From positions 1-23,507 of the forward strand of contig DASVSL010000011.1 in the NCBI GenBank assembly GCA_036388095.1: a stretch of DNA of 23,507 bases, written 5' to 3'. Numbering within the stretch: the stretch's first letter is position 1; every line of letters begins with the position of its first letter. The position numbers were made by a program, and so were the translations under genes. Below, one piece after another: positions 12,711 to 20,476 of the stretch. Under the pieces are notes generated by a model, which did not search any database, was not told where the DNA came from, and saw only the letters and a list, made by a program, of their open reading frames with translations. Source of the stretch: DASVSL01 sp036388095 (GTDB lineage: Bacteria > Patescibacteriota > Saccharimonadia > Saccharimonadales > Saccharimonadaceae).

Positions 12711-12785
12711 TGGTGCGGGCGGCGAGAGTCTAACTCGCGTTGCCTGCTTGGAAGGCAGGAGTAATAAACGTTATACCACGCCCGC
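12711..12785 (-). tRNA. Unusual tRNA-Gly(TCC)
   Basis: 75 nt with encoded CCA: acceptor GCGGGCG/CGCCCGC, anticodon stem CCTGC/GCAGG around CTTCCAA (TCC), T stem GCGAG/CTCGC. Arm lengths match E. coli tRNA-Gly(TCC) base for base. Two near-universal positions differ: the D loop reads AACGTTT, so position 19 is U, and the T-loop reads TTAGACT, so position 56 is A. They can still pair with each other (U19-A56 instead of G19-C56). Confidence 0.88.
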
Positions 12786-12816
12786 ATGGACTGGCACGTC
12801 GACCAGTATACGTTAC

Positions 12817-15189
12817 CTAGCCGGTGATGTCAGCTGCGGTGACGATGAGGGTCTGGCCGGGTTGTAGATCGCCACCCAGAAGACGCTTAGCGACGAGGCT
12901 TTCGACAGTGCGTTGCACGACGCGGCGCAGCGGCCGGGCACCGAGCTGCGGGTCGTAGCCTTGCTGGATCAGCAACACCTTGGCGTCCTCGTCGACGCTG
13001 ACGCTGACTTGTTGGTTGGCGAGTGTCTTGTTGATACCGGCCAGCATCAGGTCGATAATCTGGCGCAGTTCATCCATACCGAGCGGCGTGAACAGAACCG
13101 TCTCGTCGAAGCGGTTCAAAAATTCGGGGCGGAACTGGCCGCTGGTAATAAGTTCGTTTTGCAGCTCGTGCTCGAAGGCTTCGAGCGGTTCACCCGCCGC
13201 GACGTGGTGGCGGATCTGGTCGGCGCCGGCGTTACTAGTCGCGATGACGATAGCATCGCGGAAGTTCACCTCACGGCCATTGGCGTCGCGCAAAATGCCT
13301 TCATCGAGCACCTGTAGCAATGCCGTCAGTACACTAGGGTGCGCCTTTTCGATCTCGTCGAGCAAGATGACCGAGAATGGTTGTTTCATCACCTGGGCAC
13401 TTAGGCTCATCGGGTCGATGGCGCCATCCGCAATTAATCGGCCGACGTCTTCGGGCCGGACAAATTCGTTCAGATCAAGCCGGATCAACCGATCTTCGCC
13501 ACCAAAGTAAATGGCCGCCAGGCTCTTGGCAAGTTCAGTCTTACCGGTACCGGTCGGCCCAAGGAACAAGAAGGTCCCGACCGGGCGCTGTTCGTTACGA
13601 ACCCCTGCTCTGGCCCGTCGCAGCGCGTCGCTAACAACATGAACGGCGCGGACCTGACCGATCATTCGTTTATGTAAGAGGTCTTCGAGATTGAGAAGCG
13701 TTTGCTTTTCGGCAGTATCGGTTGAACCGCCGACCTTGACGCCGCGGGTCTGTTCGATCGCCCGGGTGACGCTGGCCGCCGTCACCAAGCCGTCCTCTGC
13801 GTAATCGGCACTGGCCGAGAGCAGTTGCAAGGCCCGGCCCGGCTGTGCCTGGTCATGCAAGTAGCGGTCGCTGAGGCGCAGCGACGCTTTGAGGGCTTGG
13901 TACATGTAGGTGACATTTTTATTGTATTCGACTGGAATCAACTGGTCCTGCAATACCGCCATCGTTTCATCTGGGCTAGCCGGGGCGACGGTGATGCGGT
14001 TGAGCGCGCCAGCCAGCGCCGGGTTGCGAGCCGAAATCTGCAACCAGCGCTGCTCATCCATCGTCAGGATGATCCTGAGCCCGCCGCCTTCGAGTACCGG
14101 CAGTAAGACGTTCGCGAGATCAACCGAGCCGACGCCTTCTTCGAAAAATAACTCCGCGTCGTCCAGACACAAAATGACGTTCTTGGCGCGGTAGGCTTCG
14201 CTCAGTAGTCTGTGCAGTAAGTCTTCGAGCTGTCCGCGTCCCGCTGCAGCTGCGATCAATGACGCCGCGTCGAGGCTAAATACCTGGCGATAGCGCAGGT
14301 TACTACTGACGTTGTCGTCGTTCATGAGGCTGGCGGCAAACGCGTTAACAATCGTGGACTTGCCGACGCCGCGCGGCCCAACCAGGGCGACGTTTTGCCG
14401 ACCACGTTGCGAAAAGGTGCGCTGCATGAATTCAAGGGCGTCTCGATGTGATTCAAGATCGGAGTTAAGTAACCCGTTGCTACCGGCACGTTCGCTGAGA
14501 TTGAGGCCGAAACGATCGAGCATCTGCAAATAACCAAAGTTCCAGTCCCGCGCAATGCCACCAGTTCGCACCGGCCGTTTATGCCGTTCGATCAGCTCGT
14601 CGAGGTGATTGTACCAACCGGCCAACCGTGGCAGGTCGTTTTCTTGCAACTGAAGGTGCGGCAAAAGATTGATCAGCTGCGGGCTTGTCCGCGTCAGCGC
14701 GGCAACGACGGTGGCCGCCCGCACGACGCCAGTCGGTTGCATATCCCGTACCGCCGACCACACCAGGGGAATCCCAGACGGATCTTCGCCGAGGACTTCG
14801 ACCAGTAGACCCGTCGACAGACCCGAGCGAACCATCAAAAACTGCGCACTGGTCACCTTACCGATCGTCTGAGCCAGTATCTGCGGCGTCAGGTCACGCG
14901 GCAAACGACCAAGCAAGGCGGTTTCAAGACGACCATCCAACGTGTCAGCCGACCCAGCCGGGAGCCGACGAAGATGGCGCCGGTTCCAGATCGCCGCCAT
15001 TAACGGCCACCAGCCGAACGCACCGATCAAGTACCCTAGGCTCTGCCCGACTGCCAGCAAAACGCCGCCCAGCGCAAAGAAGCCGAGTGTCGCCAGACCA
15101 AGCCACAGTGTGCCGTGATTGGTCAGCTTGACACTCAGTCGAGCCAGGCGGGCTCGCTCACTGCCGTAATCAAAACCAGTTAGCGCCAT
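12817..15189 (-). CDS. Membrane-anchored Clp/HSP100-type double AAA+ ATPase
   Basis: 790 residues from ATG 15189. Two close hydrophobic helices (about 29-56) replace the Clp N domain. AAA1 has Walker A GPRGVGKS (271-278) and Walker B VILCLDDAE; AAA2 has Walker A GPTGTGKT (544-551), Walker B SVILLDEIEKAH, sensor 1 IATSNAG and the arginine region FRPEFLNRFDE, followed by a Clp C-terminal domain. The [LIV]-G-[FL] loop that binds ClpP in ClpA/ClpC/ClpX is not seen, and the long ClpB middle domain is absent, so it is probably a membrane-tethered unfoldase without ClpP. The start overlaps the upstream membrane-protein gene's stop, implying coupled translation. A 30-codon longer frame lies inside that gene and is rejected. 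Confidence 0.88.
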   Translation of the reverse strand: MALTGFDYGSERARLARLSVKLTNHGTLWLGLATLGFFALGGVLLAVGQSLGYLIGAFGWWPLMAAIWNRRHLRRLPAGSADTLDGRLETALLGRLPRDLTPQILAQTIGKVTSAQFLMVRSGLSTGLLVEVLGEDPSGIPLVWSAVRDMQPTGVVRAATVVAALTRTSPQLINLLPHLQLQENDLPRLAGWYNHLDELIERHKRPVRTGGIARDWNFGYLQMLDRFGLNLSERAGSNGLLNSDLESHRDALEFMQRTFSQRGRQNVALVGPRGVGKSTIVNAFAASLMNDDNVSSNLRYRQVFSLDAASLIAAAAGRGQLEDLLHRLLSEAYRAKNVILCLDDAELFFEEGVGSVDLANVLLPVLEGGGLRIILTMDEQRWLQISARNPALAGALNRITVAPASPDETMAVLQDQLIPVEYNKNVTYMYQALKASLRLSDRYLHDQAQPGRALQLLSASADYAEDGLVTAASVTRAIEQTRGVKVGGSTDTAEKQTLLNLEDLLHKRMIGQVRAVHVVSDALRRARAGVRNEQRPVGTFLFLGPTGTGKTELAKSLAAIYFGGEDRLIRLDLNEFVRPEDVGRLIADGAIDPMSLSAQVMKQPFSVILLDEIEKAHPSVLTALLQVLDEGILRDANGREVNFRDAIVIATSNAGADQIRHHVAAGEPLEAFEHELQNELITSGQFRPEFLNRFDETVLFTPLGMDELRQIIDLMLAGINKTLANQQVSVSVDEDAKVLLIQQGYDPQLGARPLRRVVQRTVESLVAKRLLGGDLQPGQTLIVTAADITG

Positions 15190-15560
15190 GGCACCCATCC
15201 AATCAAGGTTGGGATGATTGCGATGATCGGCAAAAATGGTATCCACGGCCACACCAACAGGCGAATCGCCCCAATCCACGCCTCGATTTGAATAACGAGT
15301 CCACCTATGATGATAAAAACACAGCGAATAATCGCCCCGAAGATGCGCGAAAAGAGCTGGTCAAAGAGTGACCTGAGTTGCAGGCTGAGTGGCCCACGGC
15401 CGAGCGGCTCGGCATCGATCTGACGAAACGGCGCGAAGAGTGACTTGAGTGACAGTTCTAATGAGAAGAGGTCAGCCATGTTTTCGATTCTGATCCGCAC
15501 CAGGTCGACTTGATCGAGCCAACCTGCCGTGTACCACCATTTTAAGAGCGGAAAAAGCAT
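15180..15560 (-). CDS. Conserved-type membrane protein, function unknown
   Basis: 126 residues. The N-terminal half is amphipathic (MLFPLLKWWYTAGWLDQVDL, then FSLELSLKSLFAPFRQIDAE) and the second half has two strongly hydrophobic segments (IFGAIIRCVFIIIGGLVIQI and LLVWPWIPFLPIIAIIPTLI). It is coupled by a 10-nt overlap to the Clp-like ATPase, also membrane-anchored, so the two may form a complex (inference). I do not recognise a family. TGC-TACAAT ends 6 nt before ATG 15560 with no SD: leaderless. It is divergent from MurT with 64 bp between. Confidence 0.75.
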   Translation of the reverse strand: MLFPLLKWWYTAGWLDQVDLVRIRIENMADLFSLELSLKSLFAPFRQIDAEPLGRGPLSLQLRSLFDQLFSRIFGAIIRCVFIIIGGLVIQIEAWIGAIRLLVWPWIPFLPIIAIIPTLIGWVPWR

Positions 15561-15610
15561 AGGCTCATTGTAGCACCCGCTTATCTGTTCCGGCTGGCCG
15601 CCGCTCACGC

Positions 15611-15616
15611 TATACT
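15611..15616 (+). promoter_or_regulatory. -10 box of the murT-gatD operon
   Basis: TATACT, 8 nt before the MurT ATG, with no Shine-Dalgarno. A nearly leaderless start. Confidence 0.6.
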
Positions 15617-15624
15617 TGTGAGTA

Positions 15625-16914
15625 ATGATTACTTCCCTTCGTTCTCGTGTCTCGCGTACTCTCGGTCGCGGTGTACAGACCGCCATGCGGCTCCGTGGCG
15701 GGGGTTCTGCCCTGCCAGGTCTGATCGTCGAACGGATCGATCCGACATTTTTAGCGCGCGCCCTCAGTACTGTGCCGAAAGGGGTCGTGGTGATAACCGG
15801 GACCAACGGGAAGACAACGACGACCAAGATGGTCGTGCAGCTGCTGCGAGCACATGGCCTAACGGTCTTCACCAACCCGTCTGGTAGTAATTTCACGCGT
15901 GGCATTGTCGCGAGCTTGCTGGATCACGTTGACGAGCATGGCCACTTGAAAGCGGATGTTGCTGTGCTTGAGCTCGACGAAGCGCACGCCGTTCATTTCG
16001 TCCGTCAGGCACCACCGCGCTTCGTCCTTGTCCTAAACGTCCTGCGCGATCAACTGGATCGGTTCGGTGAGATTGACCACACCGCTCGCCTGCTGAGCAA
16101 AGTCGTTGCTGCGACCACCGATGGTGTCGTCTTGAACCGAGAAGACAGCCTGGTCCGTAAGCTGGCTCCGACTGGCAGCAAAGTCGAGGTCCGTTACTTT
16201 GGCCTGAGCCGTGATCTGCAGGCGAAATTCCCGAGTGACGCCGAGCTACACGGCGGCCACACAAGCACGGCAAAAAACCCGGCCATTCACCCCGGTGACG
16301 TGACCTTGGAGACAGTCAAAGGACGTGACGCGACCTTTTCCTTCGGTAAAGCCATTCAATCACCGATCAGTTTGCAGCTTGATGGCGTCTATAACGTCCT
16401 GAACGCAGCCGGAGCGCTCGCCCTAGCGCGTATGATCACCGGCGCAAGCGCAGCCGAATCAAAACGGCTCCTCCATGAACTAAGTGAAGTGAAGCCTGCT
16501 TTCGGGCGCGGCGAAACCGTTGCTATCGATGGCAGGCCATGTGAAATCGTACTCGTGAAGAACCCGAGTGGGTTTCGCCTAGCGCTCAGCTCGTACGCCG
16601 ATCAACCAGCCGCCACGATGATCGCGATTAATGACAACTACGCCGACGGCCGTGACATGTCGTGGCTGTGGGACGTTGATTTTGCCAGCCTGAAAGGCGT
16701 AGACACGGTGTCTGGCCTGCGCGCCTACGACATGGCGCTTCGGTTGCAGTATGACGAAGTTGATGTCAGTCACGTCGAGCCGCGCCTGGTACCGGCGCTG
16801 ACTCGGTTCATCCACCAAACGTCTGGCCGACGACGAATTTATTGCACCTACACTGCCATGCTCACCCTGCGACGCGAGCTCGGCCGTCACTATCATCTGG
16901 AAGCTATCAAATGA
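15625..16914 (+). CDS. murT: MurT-type Mur ligase, subunit of lipid II isoglutaminyl synthase
   Basis: 429 residues. MurT with GatD amidates the D-glutamate of lipid II to D-isoglutamine, on the cytoplasmic face of the membrane, using ATP and glutamine-derived ammonia. The Mur-ligase P-loop is GTNGKTTT (59-66). The central domain has ELDEAH and NVLRDQLDRFGEIDH, and the C-terminal DUF1727 domain shows LVKNPSGFRLAL and INDNYADGRDMSWLWDVDF, which includes the aspartate implicated in catalysis. The Cys4 zinc ribbon reported for Staphylococcus MurT is not visible: the corresponding region (about 190-225) has no cysteine. It overlaps gatD by 4 nt (ATGA). Confidence 0.93.
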   Translation: MITSLRSRVSRTLGRGVQTAMRLRGGGSALPGLIVERIDPTFLARALSTVPKGVVVITGTNGKTTTTKMVVQLLRAHGLTVFTNPSGSNFTRGIVASLLDHVDEHGHLKADVAVLELDEAHAVHFVRQAPPRFVLVLNVLRDQLDRFGEIDHTARLLSKVVAATTDGVVLNREDSLVRKLAPTGSKVEVRYFGLSRDLQAKFPSDAELHGGHTSTAKNPAIHPGDVTLETVKGRDATFSFGKAIQSPISLQLDGVYNVLNAAGALALARMITGASAAESKRLLHELSEVKPAFGRGETVAIDGRPCEIVLVKNPSGFRLALSSYADQPAATMIAINDNYADGRDMSWLWDVDFASLKGVDTVSGLRAYDMALRLQYDEVDVSHVEPRLVPALTRFIHQTSGRRRIYCTYTAMLTLRRELGRHYHLEAIK

Positions 16915-17624
16915 AAACGATCCGATTACTCCACCTGTATCCCCGCGAGATGAATATCTATGGTGACTGGGGGAATGTCTTGACACTGAAGCGTCGCCTC
17001 GAGTGGCACGGCTATGGTGTTGAGGTCGTGTCGCACCACCCAGGTAAGCCGTTTCCGGAAGACATCGATTTGATTGTCGGTGGCGGTGGGCAGGATTCGG
17101 GGCAGAGTATTGTCGAGACCGATCTGCTGAAAATCGGTGACGAATTGCACCGTCTGGCCGATAACGACGTTCCGATGCTGATGATCTGCGGTCTCTATCA
17201 ACTGTTTGGCCGCTTCTTTCAAACCGCCGAGGGTAAACGCATTCCAGGAATCGGCTTATTGAAGCTCGAAACCCATGCTGGGCCAAAGCGTCTGATCGGT
17301 AACATCGTGACCAAGACACCATTTGGCGATCTGATCGGCTACGAGAATCACTCGGGTCTGACGCAGTTAGATGAGACGCAGCGGCCCTTTGGCACGGTCA
17401 TCAAAGGCGATGGCAATAACGGCAAAGACCAGACCGAAGGCGCGATTTACCGACAAGTATACGGCAGCTACATGCACGGGTCCCTCTTGCCCAAAAACCC
17501 GGCTTTCGCCGACCATTTGATTGAGGCCGCCTGCCAGCGTACCTTCGGTGAGTTCGAACCGGCTATCGTCGACGACCGCTTCGCCATTGCCGCCCGCCAA
17601 CACGCCGAACGACGGCCCCGCTAA
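16911..17624 (+). CDS. gatD: GatD glutamine amidotransferase of lipid II isoglutaminyl synthase
   Basis: 237 residues, CobB/CobQ-like GATase. It supplies ammonia from glutamine to MurT. The nucleophile is C93 (MLMICGLYQ) and the histidine is H189 (GSYMHGSLLPKNP), nearly the same numbers as C94 and H189 of the S. aureus enzyme; as in that family there is no canonical third glutamate. GGGGQDSGQ and LIGYENHSG are typical of the family. The ATG overlaps the murT stop, so the subunits are made together. The start upstream at 16842 lies within murT and is rejected. Confidence 0.94.
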   Translation: MKTIRLLHLYPREMNIYGDWGNVLTLKRRLEWHGYGVEVVSHHPGKPFPEDIDLIVGGGGQDSGQSIVETDLLKIGDELHRLADNDVPMLMICGLYQLFGRFFQTAEGKRIPGIGLLKLETHAGPKRLIGNIVTKTPFGDLIGYENHSGLTQLDETQRPFGTVIKGDGNNGKDQTEGAIYRQVYGSYMHGSLLPKNPAFADHLIEAACQRTFGEFEPAIVDDRFAIAARQHAERRPR

Positions 17625-17654
17625 CCGCTCAGGGTCGTCTCAGTTCAGATTTTG

Positions 17655-17660
17655 TATACT
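17655..17660 (+). promoter_or_regulatory. Leaderless -10 box of the acyltransferase gene
   Basis: TTTTG-TATACT ends 6 nt (AGAGGG) before ATG 17667. AGAGGG could also act as an SD if a longer transcript exists. Confidence 0.65.
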
Positions 17661-17666
17661 AGAGGG

Positions 17667-18779
17667 ATGTCACACGCGCCCAAGCGACGCATTTACGAAT
17701 TAGATTTGCTGCGCGGCTTCTTTATTTGCATCATTGTCCTGGACCATCTGCAGTTCTGGCCGAGTCCCTTGCAGTACCTTACCGGACAAGGGCGGCTGTG
17801 GGGTTCGGCGGCTGAAGGCTTCTTTTTGATATCGGGACTTTTGATTGGCTATTTGCGTGCCTATAAAGGCGCGTCGACCCCGCTCGGCGAACTTTCTAAA
17901 GGGTTGCTGAAACGGGCTGGTATGTTGTACATCTGGTGCGTCGGTATCACCTTTGCCGTCGTTGCCCTGACGGCCATCTTGCCAGGCGACGGTGCCCAAC
18001 TGCCCAAGCTACCCGAAGCGGGACAGGTCAGTTCGTTGGGTACCTATGTTTTAAACGTTGTCACGACGCACTTCGCGACCGACTGGATCTATTTCCTTCG
18101 GCTATACGCCCTGATGCTCGCCGTAACGCCGCTGTTTTTGTGGCTGATTCGTATCGGCAAGTGGTACCTTGCCCTCGCGCTCACCGTTGGCACTTACGTC
18201 ATTAGTGTCGCGACAGGCTTCAATGAAGGCGCCCTGCAGTGGCAACTGCTGTTCTTTGGCGCTGGCCTCGTCGGCTGGAAGCTGGAAACTATCCTGGCGT
18301 GGTTGCGCCAACGACCGCGTCTGCGAAGAGGGCTGATCGTCGGGCTTATTACCGGCGCCCTGAGCACGATGACCCTGAGCTACTTCATGGTGCATGGCTG
18401 GCGAGTTGTCGAAGCCCCGGGTGCCGTCTTTAGTCGCGACGCCTACGTCAGTGTCCGGGCTAGCGTTGACCCGCTGTTTTCGAATAACCCGTTACTGCCG
18501 CTACGGGTAGCGTTGGCATTCTTATGGTTCACCGGGCTACTGGCCCTGTTCCATGTCCTGCGGCCTTGGCTGCTACGGTACTTCGGCTGGTTGCTGCTGC
18601 CGTTTGGCCAGGCATCGTTGTCGATCTACTGTGCCCAAGCGTTAGTTCTTATGCCGATCGTCACGTACCTTCCCGTCACGGGTAGTTTTTGGTTAAATGG
18701 CCTCATTGGCGTACTGGTAGTACTGCTGTTCGCTGGCCTCCTGCGGATACCTGTCGTCCGACGTGTCCTGCCGCGCTGA
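17667..18779 (+). CDS. OpgC/acyltransferase-3-like integral membrane protein
   Basis: 370 residues with about ten hydrophobic helices. The start RIYELDLLRGFFICIIVLDH and the following SAAEGFFLISGLLIGYLRAY match the membrane acyltransferase superfamily (OpgC and acyltransferase 3), which modifies extracytoplasmic glycans by O-acylation; the conserved LDLLRG and EGFFLISG segments and the His of VLDH are in place. Downstream of murT-gatD with only 42 bp between, it may act on cell-envelope glycan, but it has its own promoter. The TTG-initiated longer frame reads through the -10 box and is rejected. Confidence 0.82.
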   Translation: MSHAPKRRIYELDLLRGFFICIIVLDHLQFWPSPLQYLTGQGRLWGSAAEGFFLISGLLIGYLRAYKGASTPLGELSKGLLKRAGMLYIWCVGITFAVVALTAILPGDGAQLPKLPEAGQVSSLGTYVLNVVTTHFATDWIYFLRLYALMLAVTPLFLWLIRIGKWYLALALTVGTYVISVATGFNEGALQWQLLFFGAGLVGWKLETILAWLRQRPRLRRGLIVGLITGALSTMTLSYFMVHGWRVVEAPGAVFSRDAYVSVRASVDPLFSNNPLLPLRVALAFLWFTGLLALFHVLRPWLLRYFGWLLLPFGQASLSIYCAQALVLMPIVTYLPVTGSFWLNGLIGVLVVLLFAGLLRIPVVRRVLPR

Positions 18780-18833
18780 ATCAGCACCTTTTGCTGACTA
18801 TCCGCCGACGAGCGTGCCGTCAAGATACTACCT

Positions 18834-19583
18834 TCAGTCGATGTATTCTTCGTACGCGCCATCATGCCAGAACTGCGGAGAACCATCACAGTTCTTTTGT
18901 GCGGCACGCGCAATTGGCACGAGTTCAGGGATAAGCCGGTCAGCAATACTGATCCGGTCTGGTTCTCCCTCTAATTCAGTCAACACGACGCCGGTCGTCG
19001 AAAGCTCACCCCACTGGCCTTCGTTTTTCGTCGTTTGATCCGTGTAATAAAAATCCGTTAGCTGACAGTTTTGTAGTAGTTCTATCGCTTCTTGTTTCGT
19101 GATTTCTGACTCCGTATTGGCCGCTACCAGGTCTTGCGATGGATCATCGCGTGGTTCCGACGTTTCGGATAGTTCATCCGTGTAGGTCAGCGTCACGTAT
19201 ATATGGTAGGCGCCGTACAGTACGAGCATCAACGAGATGGCCAAGGACAGAATACTCAGCACGAGCCCCCGGCCGTGAGGTTTGTGATGACGCATGTAGA
19301 GCGGCAAGCCGACAAGGTTAATAACCGCAACAGCCCCAGCGATCGGCACGAGTGTCAAGAACAAAAGTATGATGAGATATTCAAGACCAGACACGCCGCT
19401 GTCTTGAAGCAGTGACGCGTATAGAACCGCAGCAAGAAATAGCGCGACGCAAGCAGCTTGCAAAATGCCAAGCACGATAAAGACGTACTGCCACTTGAAC
19501 GGCTTCCGGGTAGGTGATGGCTCAACCGGGCCAGTACCGATCGGATCGGGCGAAGAAATTGGTGGCTGGGTTTGATCTTGCAT
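18834..19583 (-). CDS. Membrane protein with an extracytoplasmic domain, unknown
   Basis: 249 residues from MQDQTQPPISSPDPIG, or 257 from the upstream MKRKNN (19607). A proline-rich cytoplasmic start is followed by three hydrophobic helices (about 31-60, 68-100, 108-133) and a C-terminal domain of about 115 residues with two cysteines (LLQNCQLTDFYYTD and AAQKNCDGSPQFW) that may form a disulfide outside. No enzyme motif is seen and I do not recognise a family. The TATTAT just upstream overlaps the first ATG, favouring the second start. It faces the acyltransferase gene tail-to-tail. Confidence 0.65.
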   Translation of the reverse strand: MQDQTQPPISSPDPIGTGPVEPSPTRKPFKWQYVFIVLGILQAACVALFLAAVLYASLLQDSGVSGLEYLIILLFLTLVPIAGAVAVINLVGLPLYMRHHKPHGRGLVLSILSLAISLMLVLYGAYHIYVTLTYTDELSETSEPRDDPSQDLVAANTESEITKQEAIELLQNCQLTDFYYTDQTTKNEGQWGELSTTGVVLTELEGEPDRISIADRLIPELVPIARAAQKNCDGSPQFWHDGAYEEYID

Positions 19584-19669
19584 GTGTCGATTGTTCTTTC
19601 GCTTCATAATAAGAGTAAGTGGCTTGCATTGCAATTAACCTGGCGCCAGTCACCTAGCGCCAATATGAA

Positions 19670-19733
19670 AACGTCGTAGCCCTAAAGGACTACGACGTTT
19701 TCATATGGTCGGGGAGACAGGATTCGAACCTGC
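19670..19733 (-). repeat. Duplicate of the tRNA-Pro 3' end plus terminator
   Basis: A 30-bp segment at 19704-19733 (minus strand GCAGGTTCGAATCC through CTCCCCGACCATA) is identical to the 3' end of tRNA-Pro at 19915-19944. It is followed by its own hairpin: a long stem, GAAAACGTCGTAG with CTACGACGTTTTC. The copies are 211 bp apart in direct orientation. Confidence 0.85.
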
Positions 19734-19812
19734 CTCATTCTTGCTCGCTCAGTCACTAAAGTGACCCGGCATTTATGAAATAAATGCCTTCCGCTCGGCC
19801 AAGCATTGCACC
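19734..19812 (-). pseudogene. tRNA-like 5' part joined to the tRNA-Pro 3' end
   Basis: The minus strand reads GGGTGCAATGCTTGGCCGAGC, then a 9-bp hairpin GGCATTTAT-TTC-ATAAATGCC and GTCAC-TTTA-GTGAC, before joining the tRNA-Pro 3' copy. TTGGCCGAGCGGAAGGC resembles the D arm of a serine-type tRNA and the second hairpin a long variable arm. But the acceptor 5' strand cannot pair with the 3' strand (CTCCCCG), the D and anticodon stems compete for the same bases, and the loop would read TTC. It is best seen as a non-functional chimera. Confidence 0.5.
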
Positions 19813-19879
19813 CATACCATGCCACAGGCTTGGTATGCCCATGGGTCGCAGGTCGACACCTGAACTATCAAATCAATAG

Positions 19880-19912
19880 AAAAACGCTGCGATCATGCGA
19901 TCACGGCGTTTT
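19880..19912 (-). terminator. tRNA-Pro terminator
   Basis: On the minus strand AGAAAAACGC and GCGTTTTTCT enclose a loop with an inner palindrome (GATCGCATGATC). It lies just after the CCA end. The gene-free stretch from 19608 to 20041 contains only this, the tRNA-Pro gene and the duplicated tRNA end. Confidence 0.8.
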
Positions 19913-19915
19913 TCT

Positions 19916-19992
<77 letters not shown>

Positions 19993-20041
19993 TGGCTACC
20001 GTAGTGTAACAGATGTCAGGCTATCGCGCTATGTGTCTTTT

Positions 20042-20416
20042 CTAGGCGCTACGATACTCTTTATCGTCTTGCAGCCGTTGGTTTTGTAAGCGAACATAGT
20101 CAGCCATTTGGACGGCAAATTTCTCGACCGCCGAGAACCGTTGCTTCAGTGAAGTGAGGTCGTTGACCATACCGACGACGTACGGATCCGGGTAGCGATT
20201 GGTAACGGGGCGGCCGATGGTATTGGCAACGATATTTTGGATCTGATTCACGTTTTGTTCTATGCACGCCATCCGCCTAGACAAATCACGGACATCTTGG
20301 GCTAAGCGCGGTACGGTTTCGATAATATGCGTCATCCGCGAGACATCATTGCGCACGTCGTGAAGGGCGCTGCTGAGCGCGTGTTGGATGTCAGTTCGGT
20401 TGATAGTCTCACCCAT
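20042..20416 (-). CDS. Small coiled-coil protein, unknown
   Basis: 124 residues from MGETINRTDIQHAL. The N-terminal two thirds (about 8-70) are a heptad-rich helix (VRNDVSRMTHIIETVPRLAQ, then DVRDLSRRMACIEQNVNQIQ) and the last 35 residues form another helix (LTSLKQRFSAVEKFAVQMAD). It is soluble, with one cysteine and no recognised family. It lies 61 bp after RNase Y on the same strand but TACTAT ends 6 nt before its ATG, so it likely has its own leaderless transcript. The longer start at 20443 crosses that box. Confidence 0.65.
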   Translation of the reverse strand: MGETINRTDIQHALSSALHDVRNDVSRMTHIIETVPRLAQDVRDLSRRMACIEQNVNQIQNIVANTIGRPVTNRYPDPYVVGMVNDLTSLKQRFSAVEKFAVQMADYVRLQNQRLQDDKEYRSA

Positions 20417-20476
20417 AACTCCATAGTACGAATGACCGGGCAAGAATAGTGTGATTTTTCTTACGCTAAAGCGAAA

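Noticed and set aside
14685..15131. 148-codon plus-strand frame in the Clp-like gene
   Set aside because: It lies wholly within a conserved AAA+ ATPase gene on the other strand.
16579..17322. 247-codon minus-strand frame across murT and gatD
   Set aside because: It is antisense to two well-recognised enzymes with catalytic residues in place.
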